Origin: Rhodocyclaceae bacterium
GTDB lineage: Bacteria > Pseudomonadota > Gammaproteobacteria > Burkholderiales > Rhodocyclaceae
Reading direction: 5' to 3'
DNA length: 56,282 nt
NCBI GenBank assembly: GCA_023383815.1
Contig: JAHDYG010000024.1
Coordinates: 1 to 56,282 of the forward strand
The notes under the pieces were generated by a model. The model was not told where the DNA came from and did not search any database. It was given only the letters and a program-made list of their open reading frames with translations. Shown here piece by piece: positions 29,668-39,091 of the stretch. The position numbers were made by a program, and so were the translations under genes. How positions within the stretch are numbered: the stretch's first letter is position 1; each line of letters opens with the position of its first letter.

Positions 29668-30404
29668 TGGACTTTCACTGCCACCTCGACCTCTACCCTG
29701 GAGCACGGGAGGTCTATCGCGAAGCCGCCCGACGCAATCAGTTTACCTGGTTAGTCACTACGAGCCCGAAGGCGTTTGCGGCTACGTCGCTGGCGCTGGA
29801 TCCTTTGCCCTCTGTACTGATCACACCTGGGCTCCACCCCGAAATTGCCCACGAGCGCGCTGCAGAATTGGACCTGCTGTTGGAGCAGATTGCCGGGGTC
29901 AAAGCGGTCGGTGAGGTGGGCCTTGATGGGTCACCTCGCTTCAAAGCTCACTACGAAGTTCAGCGCAAAATTTTCGGCGCGGTCATCGCACGCTCCGCGG
30001 AGCTAGGTGGAAGAACCCTCAGCATCCATTCCCGCCGTGCAGTCAGGGACGTCTTGGCCGAGTTCAACCGGCACCCCAATTTCGGAACGGCCGTTATGCA
30101 CTGGTTCTCAGGAAGCCCGGCCGAGCTCAAGGCCGCCGCGGCGCACGGGTGCTGGTTCAGCATCGGTCCGGCGATGCTTGACTCCGCGAATGGCCGTGGC
30201 TTGGCGGCAGCCATGCCACGCGACCGCGTCGTGCCCGAGAGCGATGGTCCCTTTGCCAAAGTTGCTGGCAAGCCGGTCATGCCTTGGAGTACGTTCCAGA
30301 CCGCCGAGGACCTTGCCCCGCTGTGGGGTATATCGCCCGACGAAGCGGCCGGAACGCTTGCTCGAAACGGCCAGGCGCTTCTGCACCTGATGGGCCGACG
30401 CTAG
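29667..30404 (+). CDS. qatD: QatD, TatD-family metal-dependent hydrolase
   Basis: A 245-residue TatD-like DNase. Metal ligands are visible in order: DFHCHLD, AVGEVGLD, LSIHSRRA, VMHWFSG and PESDGPF. It is the last gene of the qat operon, overlapping the qatC stop. A GTG 3 bases upstream is an alternative start. The operon is complete and all four frames are open, so the system is probably functional. Confidence 0.92.
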   Translation: MDFHCHLDLYPGAREVYREAARRNQFTWLVTTSPKAFAATSLALDPLPSVLITPGLHPEIAHERAAELDLLLEQIAGVKAVGEVGLDGSPRFKAHYEVQRKIFGAVIARSAELGGRTLSIHSRRAVRDVLAEFNRHPNFGTAVMHWFSGSPAELKAAAAHGCWFSIGPAMLDSANGRGLAAAMPRDRVVPESDGPFAKVAGKPVMPWSTFQTAEDLAPLWGISPDEAAGTLARNGQALLHLMGRR

Positions 30405-30421
30405 GGAAGCGTGCCGCCAAG

Positions 30422-30505
30422 TGTGAAGTGACATGAAGATTTGACCCCCCAGACGACATCTGGAATTGACCCCCTGGGTTAATCAACTCTCTGCGTTGAT
30501 CGGGG
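30422..30505 (-). mobile_element. End of an IS21-family remnant (left part)
   Basis: The tip reads TGTGAAGTGACATGAAGATT and carries repeated TTGACCCCC boxes, the multiple terminal repeats of IS21 elements. The last codons and stop of istB (…INAES stop) are here on the minus strand; the upstream part continues at 35636 beyond the inserted IS66-type element. Confidence 0.75.
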
Positions 30506-30869
30506 GTAAGCCCCCGGCGAACCCGTCTTGCCCGGTGGCTCAGGCGATGGAGTTCGGCTGCCAGCGATGCGGCAACAGCTCCCCAATCCTGCTGTAGGGC
30601 TGAGTCGGCAGGCGGCCAAGCACGTCCTTCAGGTACGCGAAGGGCTCGTGGCCATTGAGCCGCGCGGACTGAATCAGGCTCATGATCGCAGCGGCACGCT
30701 GGCCCGCGCGCAGGCTACCGGCGAACAGCCAGTTCTTGCGCCCGAGCGCAATGGGCCGGATCTGGTTCTCGATCCAGTTGTTGTCGATGGGTACGCGGCC
30801 GTCGTCGATGTAGTGCGTGAGCGCAGCCCAGCGCTGTAAGCGTCCGGTGGCGACCGTCTTGCCAGGTGC

Positions 30870-31175
30870 TCAGTCCTGAGGATTGATCTCGTCAGTGAAC
30901 TCGCCGTCGCGCAATGCGCGGGCGATGGCGTCATCGAGCCGGGTCAGGAGTTCGTAGAGGGTTTCGCCGTCGCGGCGCTGGAGCATTGCCAAACAGTTGT
31001 GGTCGTCGTTGGCGATGGCGACGCAGCCGACCGGGTACAACTGCCCGAGAGTGATCTGCCCTTCGGTCTCGATCAGTGCGGCGACATTGGGGAGGCCGGC
31101 CAACGGATCGCCCGCGGCGTTGGCCACTACGCGGCTTCCCGGTTTGCTTCGGCCGGGGCGAGTTCGACGTTCCAT
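30870..31175 (-). CDS. IS66 accessory ORF (copy 2)
   Basis: This 101-residue protein is identical to that at 16529-16834; it overlaps the end of tnpC and has no recognised motif. Confidence 0.6.
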   Translation of the reverse strand: MERRTRPGRSKPGSRVVANAAGDPLAGLPNVAALIETEGQITLGQLYPVGCVAIANDDHNCLAMLQRRDGETLYELLTRLDDAIARALRDGEFTDEINPQD

Positions 31176-32647
31176 GGCAACAACTCCTCGATGCGGTTGA
31201 CCGGATGCTCGGCGATGCGCGCGAGCACGTGGCGCAGGTAGGCTTCCGGATCGAGGTCGTTGAGCTTGGCCGTGCCGATCAGGCTGTAGATCGCGGCCGC
31301 GCGCTCGCCGCCGGCGTCCGAGCCGGCAAAGAGGTAATTCTTGCGGCCGATCGCCACGGTGCGCAGCGCCCGCTCGGCGGCATTGTTGTCGATCTCGATG
31401 CGTCCGTCGTCGGCGTAGCGGGTGAGCGCCGGCCAGCGAGTGAGCGCGTAGCGGATCGCCTCGGCGAGCGCCGAACGCTTGGAGAGCTTGGTGAGCGTCT
31501 CGCCGAGCCAATCCTTGAGGGCGGCGAGCAGCGGTGCGGCGCGCGCCTGGCGCACCTCGCGTCGCGCGTGCGGCGGCTGGCCGCGGATGGCGGCCTCGAT
31601 CTCGTAGAGCGCGCCGATGCGCGTGAGCGCCTCGGTGGCGATCGGCGAGGCGTGCGCCTTGGCGAGCTCGTAGAACTTGCGCCGGGCGTGCGCCCAGCAG
31701 GCGGCCTCGACGATGTCTCCATCCGCATACAGCGGCTCGTAGCCCGCGAAGGCGTCGGCCTGCAGGATGCCGCGGAACGCTTTCAGGTGCGCCTGGGGAT
31801 GTTCGCCCCGCCGGTTCGGCGAGTAGGCGAACCACACGGCCGGTGCGGCGCGGTCACCGGCCGGGCGATCGTCACGCACATAGGTCCACAGCCGCCCGGT
31901 GCGGGTCTTGCCCTCGCCGGGGGCGAGCACCGGCACCGGGGTGTCGTCGGCATGCACCTTGGCGGCCGCGAGCACATAACGGTTGAGCGCTTCGACGAGC
32001 GGGCGCAGCAGCGCGCTGCACTGGCCGACCCAGTCGGCGAGCGTCGAGCGCTCGAGCGTGACGCCCGCCCGGGCGTAGATGTCGCTCTGGCGGTAGAGCG
32101 GCAGATGGTCGCAGTACTTGGCGGTGAGCACGTGGGCGAGCAGCCCCGCACCGGCCCGCCCCCGCGCGATCGGGCGGCTGGCGGCAGGCGCCTGCACGAT
32201 CGTGTCGCAGCCTGCACAGGCGAGCTTGGGGCGCACGTGGCGGATCACCCGGAAGCGCTCGGGCACGTACTCGAGCATCTCGCTCACGTCCTCGCCGAGC
32301 AGCTTCAAGGCGCCGCCGCAGTCCGGGCAGCAACTCGCTGGCGGTGCGTGCTCGACGTGCTCGCGCGGCAGATGCGCGGGCAGCGGCTCGCGCGCGGCGC
32401 GTTCGGACTCGGAGTTGGTGGTGATCGGGGGAACGGTGACGGCACGCTCGGCGCGCACCGCCTCGAGCTCTTCGAGCGAGAACTCGAGTTGGCCGATGCT
32501 CTCGTCGAGCCGCTCGGAGCGGCGGCCGAACTGCGCCCGACGCAGCTTCGCGATGATGAAGTTCAGGCGCTCGATCTCGGCCTGCTGCGCCGCGACCATC
32601 GCCTTGAGCAGTGCAGCGTCGTCGGGCAGGGGCGAGGTCGAGTCCAT
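31127..32647 (-). CDS. tnpC: IS66 TnpC transposase (copy 2)
   Basis: This 506-residue transposase is identical in sequence to copy 1, with the intact DDE segments [21 protein letters not shown] and [10 protein letters not shown]. It could act on both copies and perhaps, less efficiently, on the related host element whose ends share only GTAAGC. Confidence 0.95.
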   Translation of the reverse strand: MDSTSPLPDDAALLKAMVAAQQAEIERLNFIIAKLRRAQFGRRSERLDESIGQLEFSLEELEAVRAERAVTVPPITTNSESERAAREPLPAHLPREHVEHAPPASCCPDCGGALKLLGEDVSEMLEYVPERFRVIRHVRPKLACAGCDTIVQAPAASRPIARGRAGAGLLAHVLTAKYCDHLPLYRQSDIYARAGVTLERSTLADWVGQCSALLRPLVEALNRYVLAAAKVHADDTPVPVLAPGEGKTRTGRLWTYVRDDRPAGDRAAPAVWFAYSPNRRGEHPQAHLKAFRGILQADAFAGYEPLYADGDIVEAACWAHARRKFYELAKAHASPIATEALTRIGALYEIEAAIRGQPPHARREVRQARAAPLLAALKDWLGETLTKLSKRSALAEAIRYALTRWPALTRYADDGRIEIDNNAAERALRTVAIGRKNYLFAGSDAGGERAAAIYSLIGTAKLNDLDPEAYLRHVLARIAEHPVNRIEELLPWNVELAPAEANREAA

Positions 32648-32701
32648 GCCGAGAGTCTACGCGAGTCCGCTCCCTGTGAACAGCCCCCACGGGCGGCCTC
32701 G

Positions 32702-33049
32702 CTACGCGGCGCATTCGGGCTGCCAGCTGCGCCGGGGACGACGCCAATCGATGCCTTCGAGCAGCATCGATAGCTGCGCCGCGGTGAGATGGATCCCGCC
32801 TTCGGTGGCCTGCGGCCAGACGAAGCGCCCGTGCTCGAGCCGCTTGGTGAAGAGACACACCCCGTCGCCGCTCCACCACAAGAGCTTCACCAGGTGGCCG
32901 CGCCGGCCGCGGAAGATGAACACGTGCCCCGAGAACGGATTCTCGCCCAGCGCGCCCTGCACCAGCGCGGCCAGGCCATCCATGCCACGGCGCATGTCCG
33001 TGACGCCGGCCACCAGCCAGATCCGAGTGCCCGCGGGCAGCCCGATCAT
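32702..33049 (-). CDS. tnpB: IS66 TnpB (copy 2)
   Basis: A 115-residue IS66 Orf2 protein identical to copy 1; its start overlaps the tnpA stop by 4 bases. Confidence 0.94.
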   Translation of the reverse strand: MIGLPAGTRIWLVAGVTDMRRGMDGLAALVQGALGENPFSGHVFIFRGRRGHLVKLLWWSGDGVCLFTKRLEHGRFVWPQATEGGIHLTAAQLSMLLEGIDWRRPRRSWQPECAA

Positions 33050-33471
33050 GCCCGCGCGGCCAGGCAGTCGAGCACTGTCGTGAGCATCCGGGCGTCCACG
33101 GCGCCGCGTACCCGCAGCGTGGCCCGCCCCAGCACGATCTCGATCTCCGGCATCATGGCCGACGCGCCGCGGACCGGTCGTGGTTCCGGCACCGTCAGCA
33201 CGGGCAACAGCCGGGGCGCGATCCCCTCCGCACTGCCCACAGTGGTGACCGCCTGATCGGGCAGCGGGGCGCCGAACTTCCCGGCCCGGTACTGCCGACG
33301 CCACTTGAAAAGCAGATTGGCATTGACGCCGTGCTTGAGCGCAAGCTTCGCGACCGAGACGTTCGGCACGCAGGCCAGCGCCGCGAGTTGGCGCTTGAAG
33401 TCGATCGGATGATTCGGGCAGCCCTTGCGCGTCGCCCTGGCGATGCCGGTCGTGGTCAATGTGGTCCCCAC
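33046..33471 (-). CDS. tnpA: IS66 TnpA (copy 2)
   Basis: A 141-residue helix-turn-helix protein identical to copy 1, first gene inside the right end of the element. Confidence 0.92.
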   Translation of the reverse strand: MGTTLTTTGIARATRKGCPNHPIDFKRQLAALACVPNVSVAKLALKHGVNANLLFKWRRQYRAGKFGAPLPDQAVTTVGSAEGIAPRLLPVLTVPEPRPVRGASAMMPEIEIVLGRATLRVRGAVDARMLTTVLDCLAARA

Positions 33472-34834
33472 CAGTCATTTGGTGGGCGCCACTTTGGGCG
33501 ACTTCAGTCAGCGCGGGAAGACGGTGCTGGCCGGACGCTTACCCAGCGCTTGAGGCTGTAGTCGATGGCGCGGGCGATGCCCGAGCCGTTGGGCACCTGG
33601 GTGCGCCGCGCGAGCAACCACGCATGCAGGCGCTCGAGGATGGGGCGGGCCTTCACGTCCCGTAAGCTCTGCCGGGCATCGATGTCCAGGTCGACCGCCT
33701 CACGCTCGATCCCGTAGAGCTCACCGATGGCGTCGAGTGCCTCGCTGGCGATCTGGCTCTGACCTTGGGTGGTGAGATCGAAGAACTTGCGCCGCGCATG
33801 CGCCATGCAGCCGGCCTCCCGCACACCTTGGGCGATCAGCGCCTTGTAGCCGGCGTAGTCGTCGCAGATCAAGGTGCCGCGCCAGTCGCCCAGGAACGCC
33901 TGGGCATGTCGGCCCGCGCGACTGTCGGCAAAGTCATAGACCACTGCCTTCATGGGATCGAAGGCGCCGACGCTGTAGGACCACAGGTAGGCGCGGTGCG
34001 TCTTGCCCGCACCCGGATCGAGCATGGCCACGGGCGTCTCATCCGCGTGCAGCACCGGGTGAGCCAGCAACTCGGCCTTGAGTTCATCGACCAGCGGCTG
34101 CAGATGCACGCCGCTCTGACCGACCCACTGGGCGAGCGTCGATTGCGGGATCGCCAGCCCTGCCCGCCCAAAGATGCCTTCTTGGCGATAGAGCGGCAGG
34201 TGATCCTGGTATTTGGCCACCAGCACCTGGGCGAGCAGCCCGGCGGTGGGAATGCCCTTGTCGATGATGTGCGCGGGCACTGGTGCCTGCACCAGAGTCT
34301 CGCACGCGCTGCAGGCCCACTTGCCGCGGATGTGGCGTTCGACCGTGAAGTGACCCGGGGTGTAGTCGAGCTTCTCGGCCACATCCTCGCCGATGCGGCG
34401 CATCTGGCAGCCACAGACACAGGTGGTCGAATCGGGTTCGTGACGGATCTCGGTGCGCGGCAATTCGGGGGGCAGCGGCTTGCGCCGGGCCTGGCCCTTG
34501 GGCATCTGAGGCTTGCCGGTGTCCGCTTGCAGTTGCTCGAGCTCTTCGCTCATCGCCGCCAGATCGGCCTCGGCGGTCTCCTCGAAGAGCTGCGCCTGCT
34601 CGGCCGACAGGCGCTCGGCACGCACGCCGAAACGATGACGCTTGTGCAGCGCCAGCTCATGGGTGAGCCGCTCGATCTTGGTCTGGCGCCACACCAGCTC
34701 CCGTTCCTGCTCGATGAGCAGGCGGCGTAGCGTCTCAGCATCCAGGCGGTCGAGGTCGGCGGGCAATGGCATGCGCAGATCATGCTGGAGTGCAGCTGCG
34801 CCGCGCTATCGGGGGATTCGCCGATGGCGCCCGC

Positions 34835-35164
34835 TCAAAGGGTGCGGATCACGCCGCCGTCGCCCAGCCGCTGCCACGGCAGCCCGAGCACCAGCGCGTC
34901 GAACTGCGCCCGGGTGAGTGCGACACCGCCCTGGCCCTCGGTCCAGTGAAAGCGGCCCTGGTTCAAGCGCCGGCACGCGAGCCACACCCCGAAGCCGTCA
35001 TGGACCAGCACCTTCAAGCGGGTGCCGCGCCGGTTGCTGAAGAGGTAGGCGTGATGCGGCTGCGCTGCCCCGAACACGCGCACCACCTGCGCGAGCAGCG
35101 TATCCATGCCTGCACGCATGTCCAAGGGGGCGGCCGACAGCCATAGCGCATCGATGCGGATCAT
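34835..35164 (-). CDS. tnpB: TnpB of the host IS66-type element
   Basis: A 109-residue IS66 Orf2 protein (PLDMRAGMDTLLAQVV, LFSNRRGTRLKVLVHD). ATG at 35164 overlaps the tnpA stop by 4 bases, as is usual for the family; an upstream ATG at 35173 is possible. It is clearly diverged from the TnpB of the nested element. Confidence 0.92.
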   Translation of the reverse strand: MIRIDALWLSAAPLDMRAGMDTLLAQVVRVFGAAQPHHAYLFSNRRGTRLKVLVHDGFGVWLACRRLNQGRFHWTEGQGGVALTRAQFDALVLGLPWQRLGDGGVIRTL

Positions 35165-35559
35165 GCCAGCCAATCGCGCAGCCAGGCGCCACAGGCGCCG
35201 GCCGCCTCAACCGGCCACTCGATCTTGACGCGCGCAGCACCGCGCTGCACGTCGAGGCGAATCACCGGCACCGGCACCGGCACCGGCACCGGCTCAGGGG
35301 CAGGCGTGAGCGCAACCGGCACGAAGCCCGCAGCTGCGCCACTGACTGTGACCGCCTCGCAGCGCCGACGACTCGGCGGCTCGACACCGCGCTCGCGCAT
35401 CCAGCGGCGCACCTGGTTTGCGTTCAGCCCGTTGGCCAGCGCCACGCCCGCCACTGACACCCCGGTCTCGCTGCAGGCGGAGATCACCGACTGTTTGAAG
35501 GCTTCGCTGTGCGTGCGCCGAGTGCGGCGCGGGATGACAACGTCCATGGTGTCCACCAT
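35161..35559 (-). CDS. tnpA: TnpA of the host IS66-type element
   Basis: A 132-residue protein with the IS66 helix-turn-helix (SVAGVALANGLNANQVRRWM). The middle contains the dipeptide run PVPVPVPVPV, encoded by five tandem hexamers. Start at 35559; a closer ATG at 35547 is also possible. Confidence 0.88.
   Translation of the reverse strand: MVDTMDVVIPRRTRRTHSEAFKQSVISACSETGVSVAGVALANGLNANQVRRWMRERGVEPPSRRRCEAVTVSGAAAGFVPVALTPAPEPVPVPVPVPVIRLDVQRGAARVKIEWPVEAAGACGAWLRDWLA
35263..35292 (+). repeat. Five tandem CACCGG hexamers inside tnpA
   Basis: The 6-base unit is repeated five times without change and encodes the alternating Pro-Val stretch of the IS66 TnpA. Such repeats change length by slippage in steps that keep the frame. 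Confidence 0.9.
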
Positions 35560-35635
35560 CGAAATTGGTGGACACGATCTTCAGCGCACTACCGCGCCAG
35601 GGACAGATGGGTTTGCCGGGGGCTTACGATCGGGG

Positions 35636-35790
35636 TGGGAGCAGCGGCCGTCTGCAGAAGGCCGCTGCGGTGCATGTCGCGCAGCCGATAGCTGTCGCCC
35701 CGGATCGTGACGACCTGACTGTGATGCAGCAGGCGATCAAGGATGGCCGTGGCGGCCACCCCGCACTCACTGACCGGTGCAATCTGAAAC
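35636..35790 (-). pseudogene. istB remnant (IS21 family)
   Basis: Read on the minus strand the frame encodes AATAILDRLLHHSQVVTIRG, then DSYRLRDMHRSGLL, the typical C-terminus of the IstB helper ATPase. It resumes beyond the inserted IS66-type element at 30505-30480, where the stop lies. The N-terminal part with Walker motifs is missing; the break point near 35790 is approximate. istA is not present. Confidence 0.75.
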
Positions 35791-35951
35791 CCGTCTGGGT
35801 GTCCTCTTGCGGCTCAAGGTGGACCGGGAGCATCGGACGACAGAGCGGCACAGAGAGGATGACGAGGAGTGGGTCGCGGTCAAGGTTGGCACGCACCGTC
35901 CGTGCGGATATGCTGATGGCTTCGCTCAAGCCGGCGGCACAAGGAGCAAAC

Positions 35952-36281
35952 GTGGTTGAGAAAATGCTGAACTTCGCCTTTTGGCTCTTCGATCTGTTCG
36001 ATCGAAAGCGTCGGTTTGGAGACCCACTAATGGAGGAGAAGCAGGTCCGTGAGCGGCAGCTCGTGCTCAGCTTCGGTTGCTTTCTTGTCTTTGTGCTCTT
36101 GTATGGCCTTGTTGAACCAACGGTTTGGGTTGAGAGCCCGAAGAGCGCGGCCGAGGCGACACTGGCTTTGAGAGGGTTCGTGTCTCTTGCCTTCGCTGCT
36201 GCGGCCAGTCTGGCTCTTCTCTGGTCTGTGATAGAGACGATTGGGTACTGGCGGTTTGCGCGCAGGGTTGGCTTCGATTGA
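35952..36281 (+). CDS. Small two-helix membrane protein, unknown function
   Basis: A 109-residue protein starting at GTG, 5 bases after AAGGAG; an ATG at 35964 is the alternative. Two hydrophobic segments (LVLSFGCFLVFVLLYGL and a second around residues 73-95) are separated by a short polar loop. No family recognised. The longer open frame extending upstream to 35565 crosses the IS66 end and istB remnant and is not a gene. Confidence 0.65.
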   Translation: MVEKMLNFAFWLFDLFDRKRRFGDPLMEEKQVRERQLVLSFGCFLVFVLLYGLVEPTVWVESPKSAAEATLALRGFVSLAFAAAASLALLWSVIETIGYWRFARRVGFD

Positions 36282-36339
36282 TGGCGTGCAAAAGCCCGCG
36301 CGCGGCGAGCTCTCGTAGGCAATGCCCAGAGACTCGGCA

Positions 36340-36528
36340 TCAATGGCAATGAACGGTGCCCGTGCGGTTGTCCATGTGGCAACACTGGCCTGGGGGCGAA
36401 CTCTTCCGGCAGCCGCCGCCATGCTCGACAACAACACTCTCGGAGATCGAGATTGGCTGCGTTCCGGCCTGCGACGGCGCGACAAAGAAGGCTGAAAGTG
36501 CTGCAGCGAAAATTGCGAATGCACGCAT
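36340..36528 (-). CDS. Small secreted Cys/His-rich protein
   Basis: A 62-residue protein with a signal peptide (MRAFAIFAAALSAFFVAPSQA) and a mature part with SPPGQCCHMDNRTGTVHCH, similar in style to short periplasmic YHYH or excalibur-like tails that may bind metal. The ATG is preceded by GGAGGAGC. It follows the thermonuclease gene by 25 bases on the same strand. Such tails are often found fused to secreted nucleases, so a functional link is plausible. Confidence 0.65.
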   Translation of the reverse strand: MRAFAIFAAALSAFFVAPSQAGTQPISISESVVVEHGGGCRKSSPPGQCCHMDNRTGTVHCH

Positions 36529-36553
36529 GGTTGCTCCTCCCTTTGGTAAAGCC

Positions 36554-37020
36554 TCAGTTCCTTCGCGACCGGCGCCATTCCCACGGCGCCATCGGCTCCT
36601 CATCGGCCCACAGCCCACGACCCGTGCTGCGCGCCTCATCCTGCAGTCGGTATAGTGTCTTGTCCCGCACATACTGGTCGTACACCCACGCCATGCCGCG
36701 GTGAACCTGCTCGGCATTCGCATCCGTACCGGCGCACGTAATACGGCCGATTGCGCGGCCTAGCGGTCACTGTCGACGATACGTACCTCGGCATGCTTCT
36801 CGTGGCACAGATCGCCGAGCGACTGCCGGCTTCGCGTGCCAAATGGCTGCTTCTTCTCGGGGGCATCGATCTCGGCCAAGCGGATCTTGTGCTGGCGTTT
36901 GGCAGCGTCAAGCAGGGTGAGCGTGTCGCCGTCGGTCACCCCCACGACCCTGCCCTCAAGGACAGTGTCGGCGAGCGCCGTTGTGCTCCAGATCAACACG
37001 AGCGCCGCGAACCAACCCAT
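36554..37020 (-). pseudogene. Secreted thermonuclease (SNase-like), one-base frameshift
   Basis: The start MGWFAALVLIWSTTALA is a signal peptide, followed by the SNase fold (VVGVTDGDTLTLLD, IRLAEIDAPEKKQPFG). The frame stops after EVRIVDSDR at 36760. The other frame continues immediately with GRAIGRITCAGTDANAEQ, then GMAWVYDQYVRD and GLWADEEPMAPWEWR to a stop at 36554, the normal C-terminus of the family. One base is missing in the expected Tyr codon of DRYGRAIG near 36761. This is either a real inactivating mutation or a sequencing error. Confidence 0.85.
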
Positions 37021-37286
37021 CACTTCTCCTTCTGCGCCCTGAGCCAGCTCAGTAGCCGTTCGGCCTCGGCTTCGGTGCCGTAGGTCAGATGCAGAACTAG
37101 TTGCACCGGCGCCGGAATACTCCGGCCGGACTCGTACCGGCACCCGCCACTCTGCGTCACCCCGATGGGTTGCCAGAAGTTGGTTTGATTCAACCCGAGT
37201 TCGCGGCGGTACGCCTTGATCGACTCACCGGAGGTGAACCGTAGCCGTGGTCGCTTGGACTGCTTGTTCGTGCCGTTGGCAGTCAT
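37020..37286 (-). CDS. Small XRE-type regulator
   Basis: An 88-residue protein with a helix-turn-helix (SIKAYRRELGLNQTNFWQPI followed by GVTQSGGCRYESGRSIP) and a leucine-rich C-terminus. Its stop overlaps the thermonuclease start by TGATG, implying one transcript. The upstream dyad at 37302-37320 may be its own operator. The target is unknown. Confidence 0.8.
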   Translation of the reverse strand: MTANGTNKQSKRPRLRFTSGESIKAYRRELGLNQTNFWQPIGVTQSGGCRYESGRSIPAPVQLVLHLTYGTEAEAERLLSWLRAQKEK

Positions 37287-37301
37287 CCGTTCATCTCGTT
37301 A

Positions 37302-37330
37302 GATTATGCACAATGCAATCATACGCAATC
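37302..37330 (-). promoter_or_regulatory. Possible operator/promoter of the XRE gene
   Basis: GATTATGCA (37302-37310) and TGCAATC (37314-37320) form an imperfect dyad, and GCAATC recurs at 37325-37330. The block lies 16-44 bases before the ATG. It is AT-rich compared with its surroundings and includes CATAAT as a possible -10 on the minus strand. Confidence 0.45.
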
Positions 37331-37344
37331 TTTCGGGTATCGGT

Positions 37345-38616
37345 TCAGCCCCCATGCACCACCGGTAGATCGTCCCAGGAAGTGGTGTAGGCGGGCGACA
37401 GTTGTTCGCGTCGCATCTGCCAGGGCTGCGTGACACCGGCGGCAAGCGACCTGACCGTTCCGCGCCCCCAGCGTTGGTTGATCGCATCGAGGGTGGCCAT
37501 GAGCGGACCGGCGCGCGCATCTTCCCCTTCCCCGTCGCCAAATAGGCTCGCCTGGCGGGCGGTGGGCGGGGTGAGCTCACTCAGCATCACGCCCGCTTTC
37601 TGATAGACGAAACCTGCCTTGAAGATGCCTTCCAGCGTGCGTGTGGCGATTCTGACCAGCACCCGGGTGTCGTCGGTCGGACAGGTGAGCGGCACGGTGA
37701 CAGATCGCTGGTACTGCGGCGCTTCGGGCTTGAACGGATTGGTGCGGATCATCACAGTGAGCGCACCGGCCACACAGCCCTGCTGGCGAAGCTTCTCCGC
37801 GGCGCGACTCGTGTAGGCGGCCACCGCTTCCTTGAGCGTGGGTAGATCCTCCACCCACTGCCCGAAGGAGCGACTGGCCATGATCTGCTGCTTCGGCGGG
37901 GCCATCTCTTCCAAGGCAATGCAGGCGGTGCCGTTCAGTTCGCGCACCGTGCGTTCCAGCACCACCGAGAAGCACCGGCGCATCGCTTGAGGATCGGCAT
38001 GGGCGAGATCTGCGACCGTATGGATGTTCATCCTTGCAAGCTGCTCGGCCGTCCGGCACCCCACTCCCCACACTTCGCCCACCTCGATGGCGGCGAAAAG
38101 CGACGCACGCGCCTCGGGCGCCATCTGCGCGAGGTCACACACGCCCTCGAAGCAGGGATCCTTCTTGGCGATGTGATTGGCGAGTTTCGCGAGCGTCTTG
38201 GTCGGGGCGATGCCGACACAGACGGGGAGGCCCAGCCAGTGGGCGATCCGCTGCCGCATGAGCTGGCCATGTGCGACGCGATCCGCGAAACCCCTAACGT
38301 CGAGGAAGGACTCGTCGATGCTGTACACCTCCATGCAGGGGGTGAAGCCCGAGAGGATCTCGACGACGCGATTGCTCATGTCGGCATAGAGCGCATAGTT
38401 CGATGAGCGCGCTACGATGCCGTGTTCACGGGCGAGCGCCTGGATCTTGAACCAGGGCACACCCATCGGCACCCCGAGTGCCTTGGCCTCGGCCGAGCGG
38501 GCAACCACGCAGCCGTCGTTGTTCGACAGCACGACCAGCGGACGGCCAGCCAACTTGGGATCGAAGAGCTTCTCGCAGGACGCGTAGAAGTTGTTGCAGT
38601 CGACGAGTGCGAACAT
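37345..38616 (-). CDS. umuC: UmuC-type Y-family DNA polymerase
   Basis: A 423-residue translesion polymerase, catalytic subunit of Pol V. The N-terminus [20 protein letters not shown] holds the first metal-binding Asp, and [11 protein letters not shown] the second acidic pair. The finger motif [14 protein letters not shown] and C-terminal little-finger region are complete. It follows umuD by 16 bases in a LexA-controlled operon. Plasmid- and island-borne umuDC (rumAB, impAB, mucAB type) raise mutation after DNA damage. Confidence 0.96.
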   Translation of the reverse strand: MFALVDCNNFYASCEKLFDPKLAGRPLVVLSNNDGCVVARSAEAKALGVPMGVPWFKIQALAREHGIVARSSNYALYADMSNRVVEILSGFTPCMEVYSIDESFLDVRGFADRVAHGQLMRQRIAHWLGLPVCVGIAPTKTLAKLANHIAKKDPCFEGVCDLAQMAPEARASLFAAIEVGEVWGVGCRTAEQLARMNIHTVADLAHADPQAMRRCFSVVLERTVRELNGTACIALEEMAPPKQQIMASRSFGQWVEDLPTLKEAVAAYTSRAAEKLRQQGCVAGALTVMIRTNPFKPEAPQYQRSVTVPLTCPTDDTRVLVRIATRTLEGIFKAGFVYQKAGVMLSELTPPTARQASLFGDGEGEDARAGPLMATLDAINQRWGRGTVRSLAAGVTQPWQMRREQLSPAYTTSWDDLPVVHGG

Positions 38617-38632
38617 GCGAACCCCCGAGGGC

Positions 38633-39091
38633 TCAGGCCGGTAGGCGCTTGAACTTGCCGATCACCACGCCCCAGATTTCCAGTTCGCACCCATCGACTA
38701 CTTCCAGCGCCGGGTAGGCCGGATTCTCTGCGAGCAGCGCCAGGCGTCCGCCGCGGCAATGCAGGCGCTTGACCAGGCGTTCACCGTTCACAAAGGCCAC
38801 GACGACATGTCCGTGCTGCGCGCGCACGCTGCGATCGACCACCAGGATGTCGCCATCGAAGATCTCCGCGCCCTGCATGGAGTCCCCGCGCACTGGAAAG
38901 AAGAAGGTCGAGACCGGGTTACGCACCAGGTAGTCGTTGATGTCCAAGCGCTTGTCGGCATAGTCCTCGGCCGGCGATGGAAACCCGGCCGAGACCGGTG
39001 TGAGTCCCAGCGGAGTCCAGCAGCCCGGCGCATCGAGCGGCGCGCGCAAGAGGTCAGCGGGAAGATCCAAGGTCACGCACCCTTCACGCAT
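38633..39091 (-). CDS. umuD: UmuD-type self-cleaving SOS protein
   Basis: A 152-residue S24-family peptidase. The cleavage site [11 protein letters not shown], the catalytic Ser in [10 protein letters not shown] and the Lys in [10 protein letters not shown] are present, as required for RecA-stimulated self-cleavage to UmuD'. ATG at 39091 is chosen because the protein then has a normal N-terminal arm; the longer frame overlaps the upstream gene. It partners with UmuC to form Pol V. Confidence 0.94.
   Translation of the reverse strand: MREGCVTLDLPADLLRAPLDAPGCWTPLGLTPVSAGFPSPAEDYADKRLDINDYLVRNPVSTFFFPVRGDSMQGAEIFDGDILVVDRSVRAQHGHVVVAFVNGERLVKRLHCRGGRLALLAENPAYPALEVVDGCELEIWGVVIGKFKRLPA

Larger units (their letters stand above)
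30836..33542 (-). mobile_element. IS66-family element, copy 2
   Basis: Same 2707-bp length, ends and encoded proteins as the element at 16495-19201, in the same orientation. It is flanked by its own 8-bp duplication CCAGCGCT (30828-30835 and 33543-33550). It sits in the tnpC gene of another IS66-type element. Confidence 0.97.
30540..34772 (-). pseudogene. tnpC: tnpC of the host IS66-type element, split by IS66 copy 2
   Basis: The N-terminal part (34772-33543) carries the coiled coil, zinc finger (CVCGCQMRR... CSACETLV) and two catalytic Asp segments (LHADETPVAML, LICDDYAGYK), ending at SLKRW. The C-terminal part (30835-30540) resumes with WAALTHYIDDGRVP and IDNNWIENQIRP, which holds the catalytic Glu. 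Removing the nested element and one CCAGCGCT copy restores one frame of about 507 residues. Confidence 0.92.
30506..35627 (-). mobile_element. IS66-type element (host), interrupted by a second IS66-family element
   Basis: The ends start GTAAGCCCCCGGC and are flanked by the perfect 8-bp duplication GATCGGGG (30498-30505 and 35628-35635), which places the insertion inside an IS21-family istB gene. Without the nested element it is 2407 bp. Genes tnpA, tnpB, tnpC lie on the minus strand; tnpC is broken at residue ~411 by the nested insertion, so the element cannot move by itself. Confidence 0.95.

Noticed and set aside
16495..33542. A composite transposon formed by the two IS66 copies
   Set aside because: Each copy has its own different perfect 8-bp duplication, so they inserted separately; a composite unit would have one duplication at its outer ends.
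35565..35951. N-terminal extension of the 109-residue membrane protein
   Set aside because: The open frame crosses the IS66 end and antisense istB remnant; the GTG at 35952 has a good ribosome binding site.
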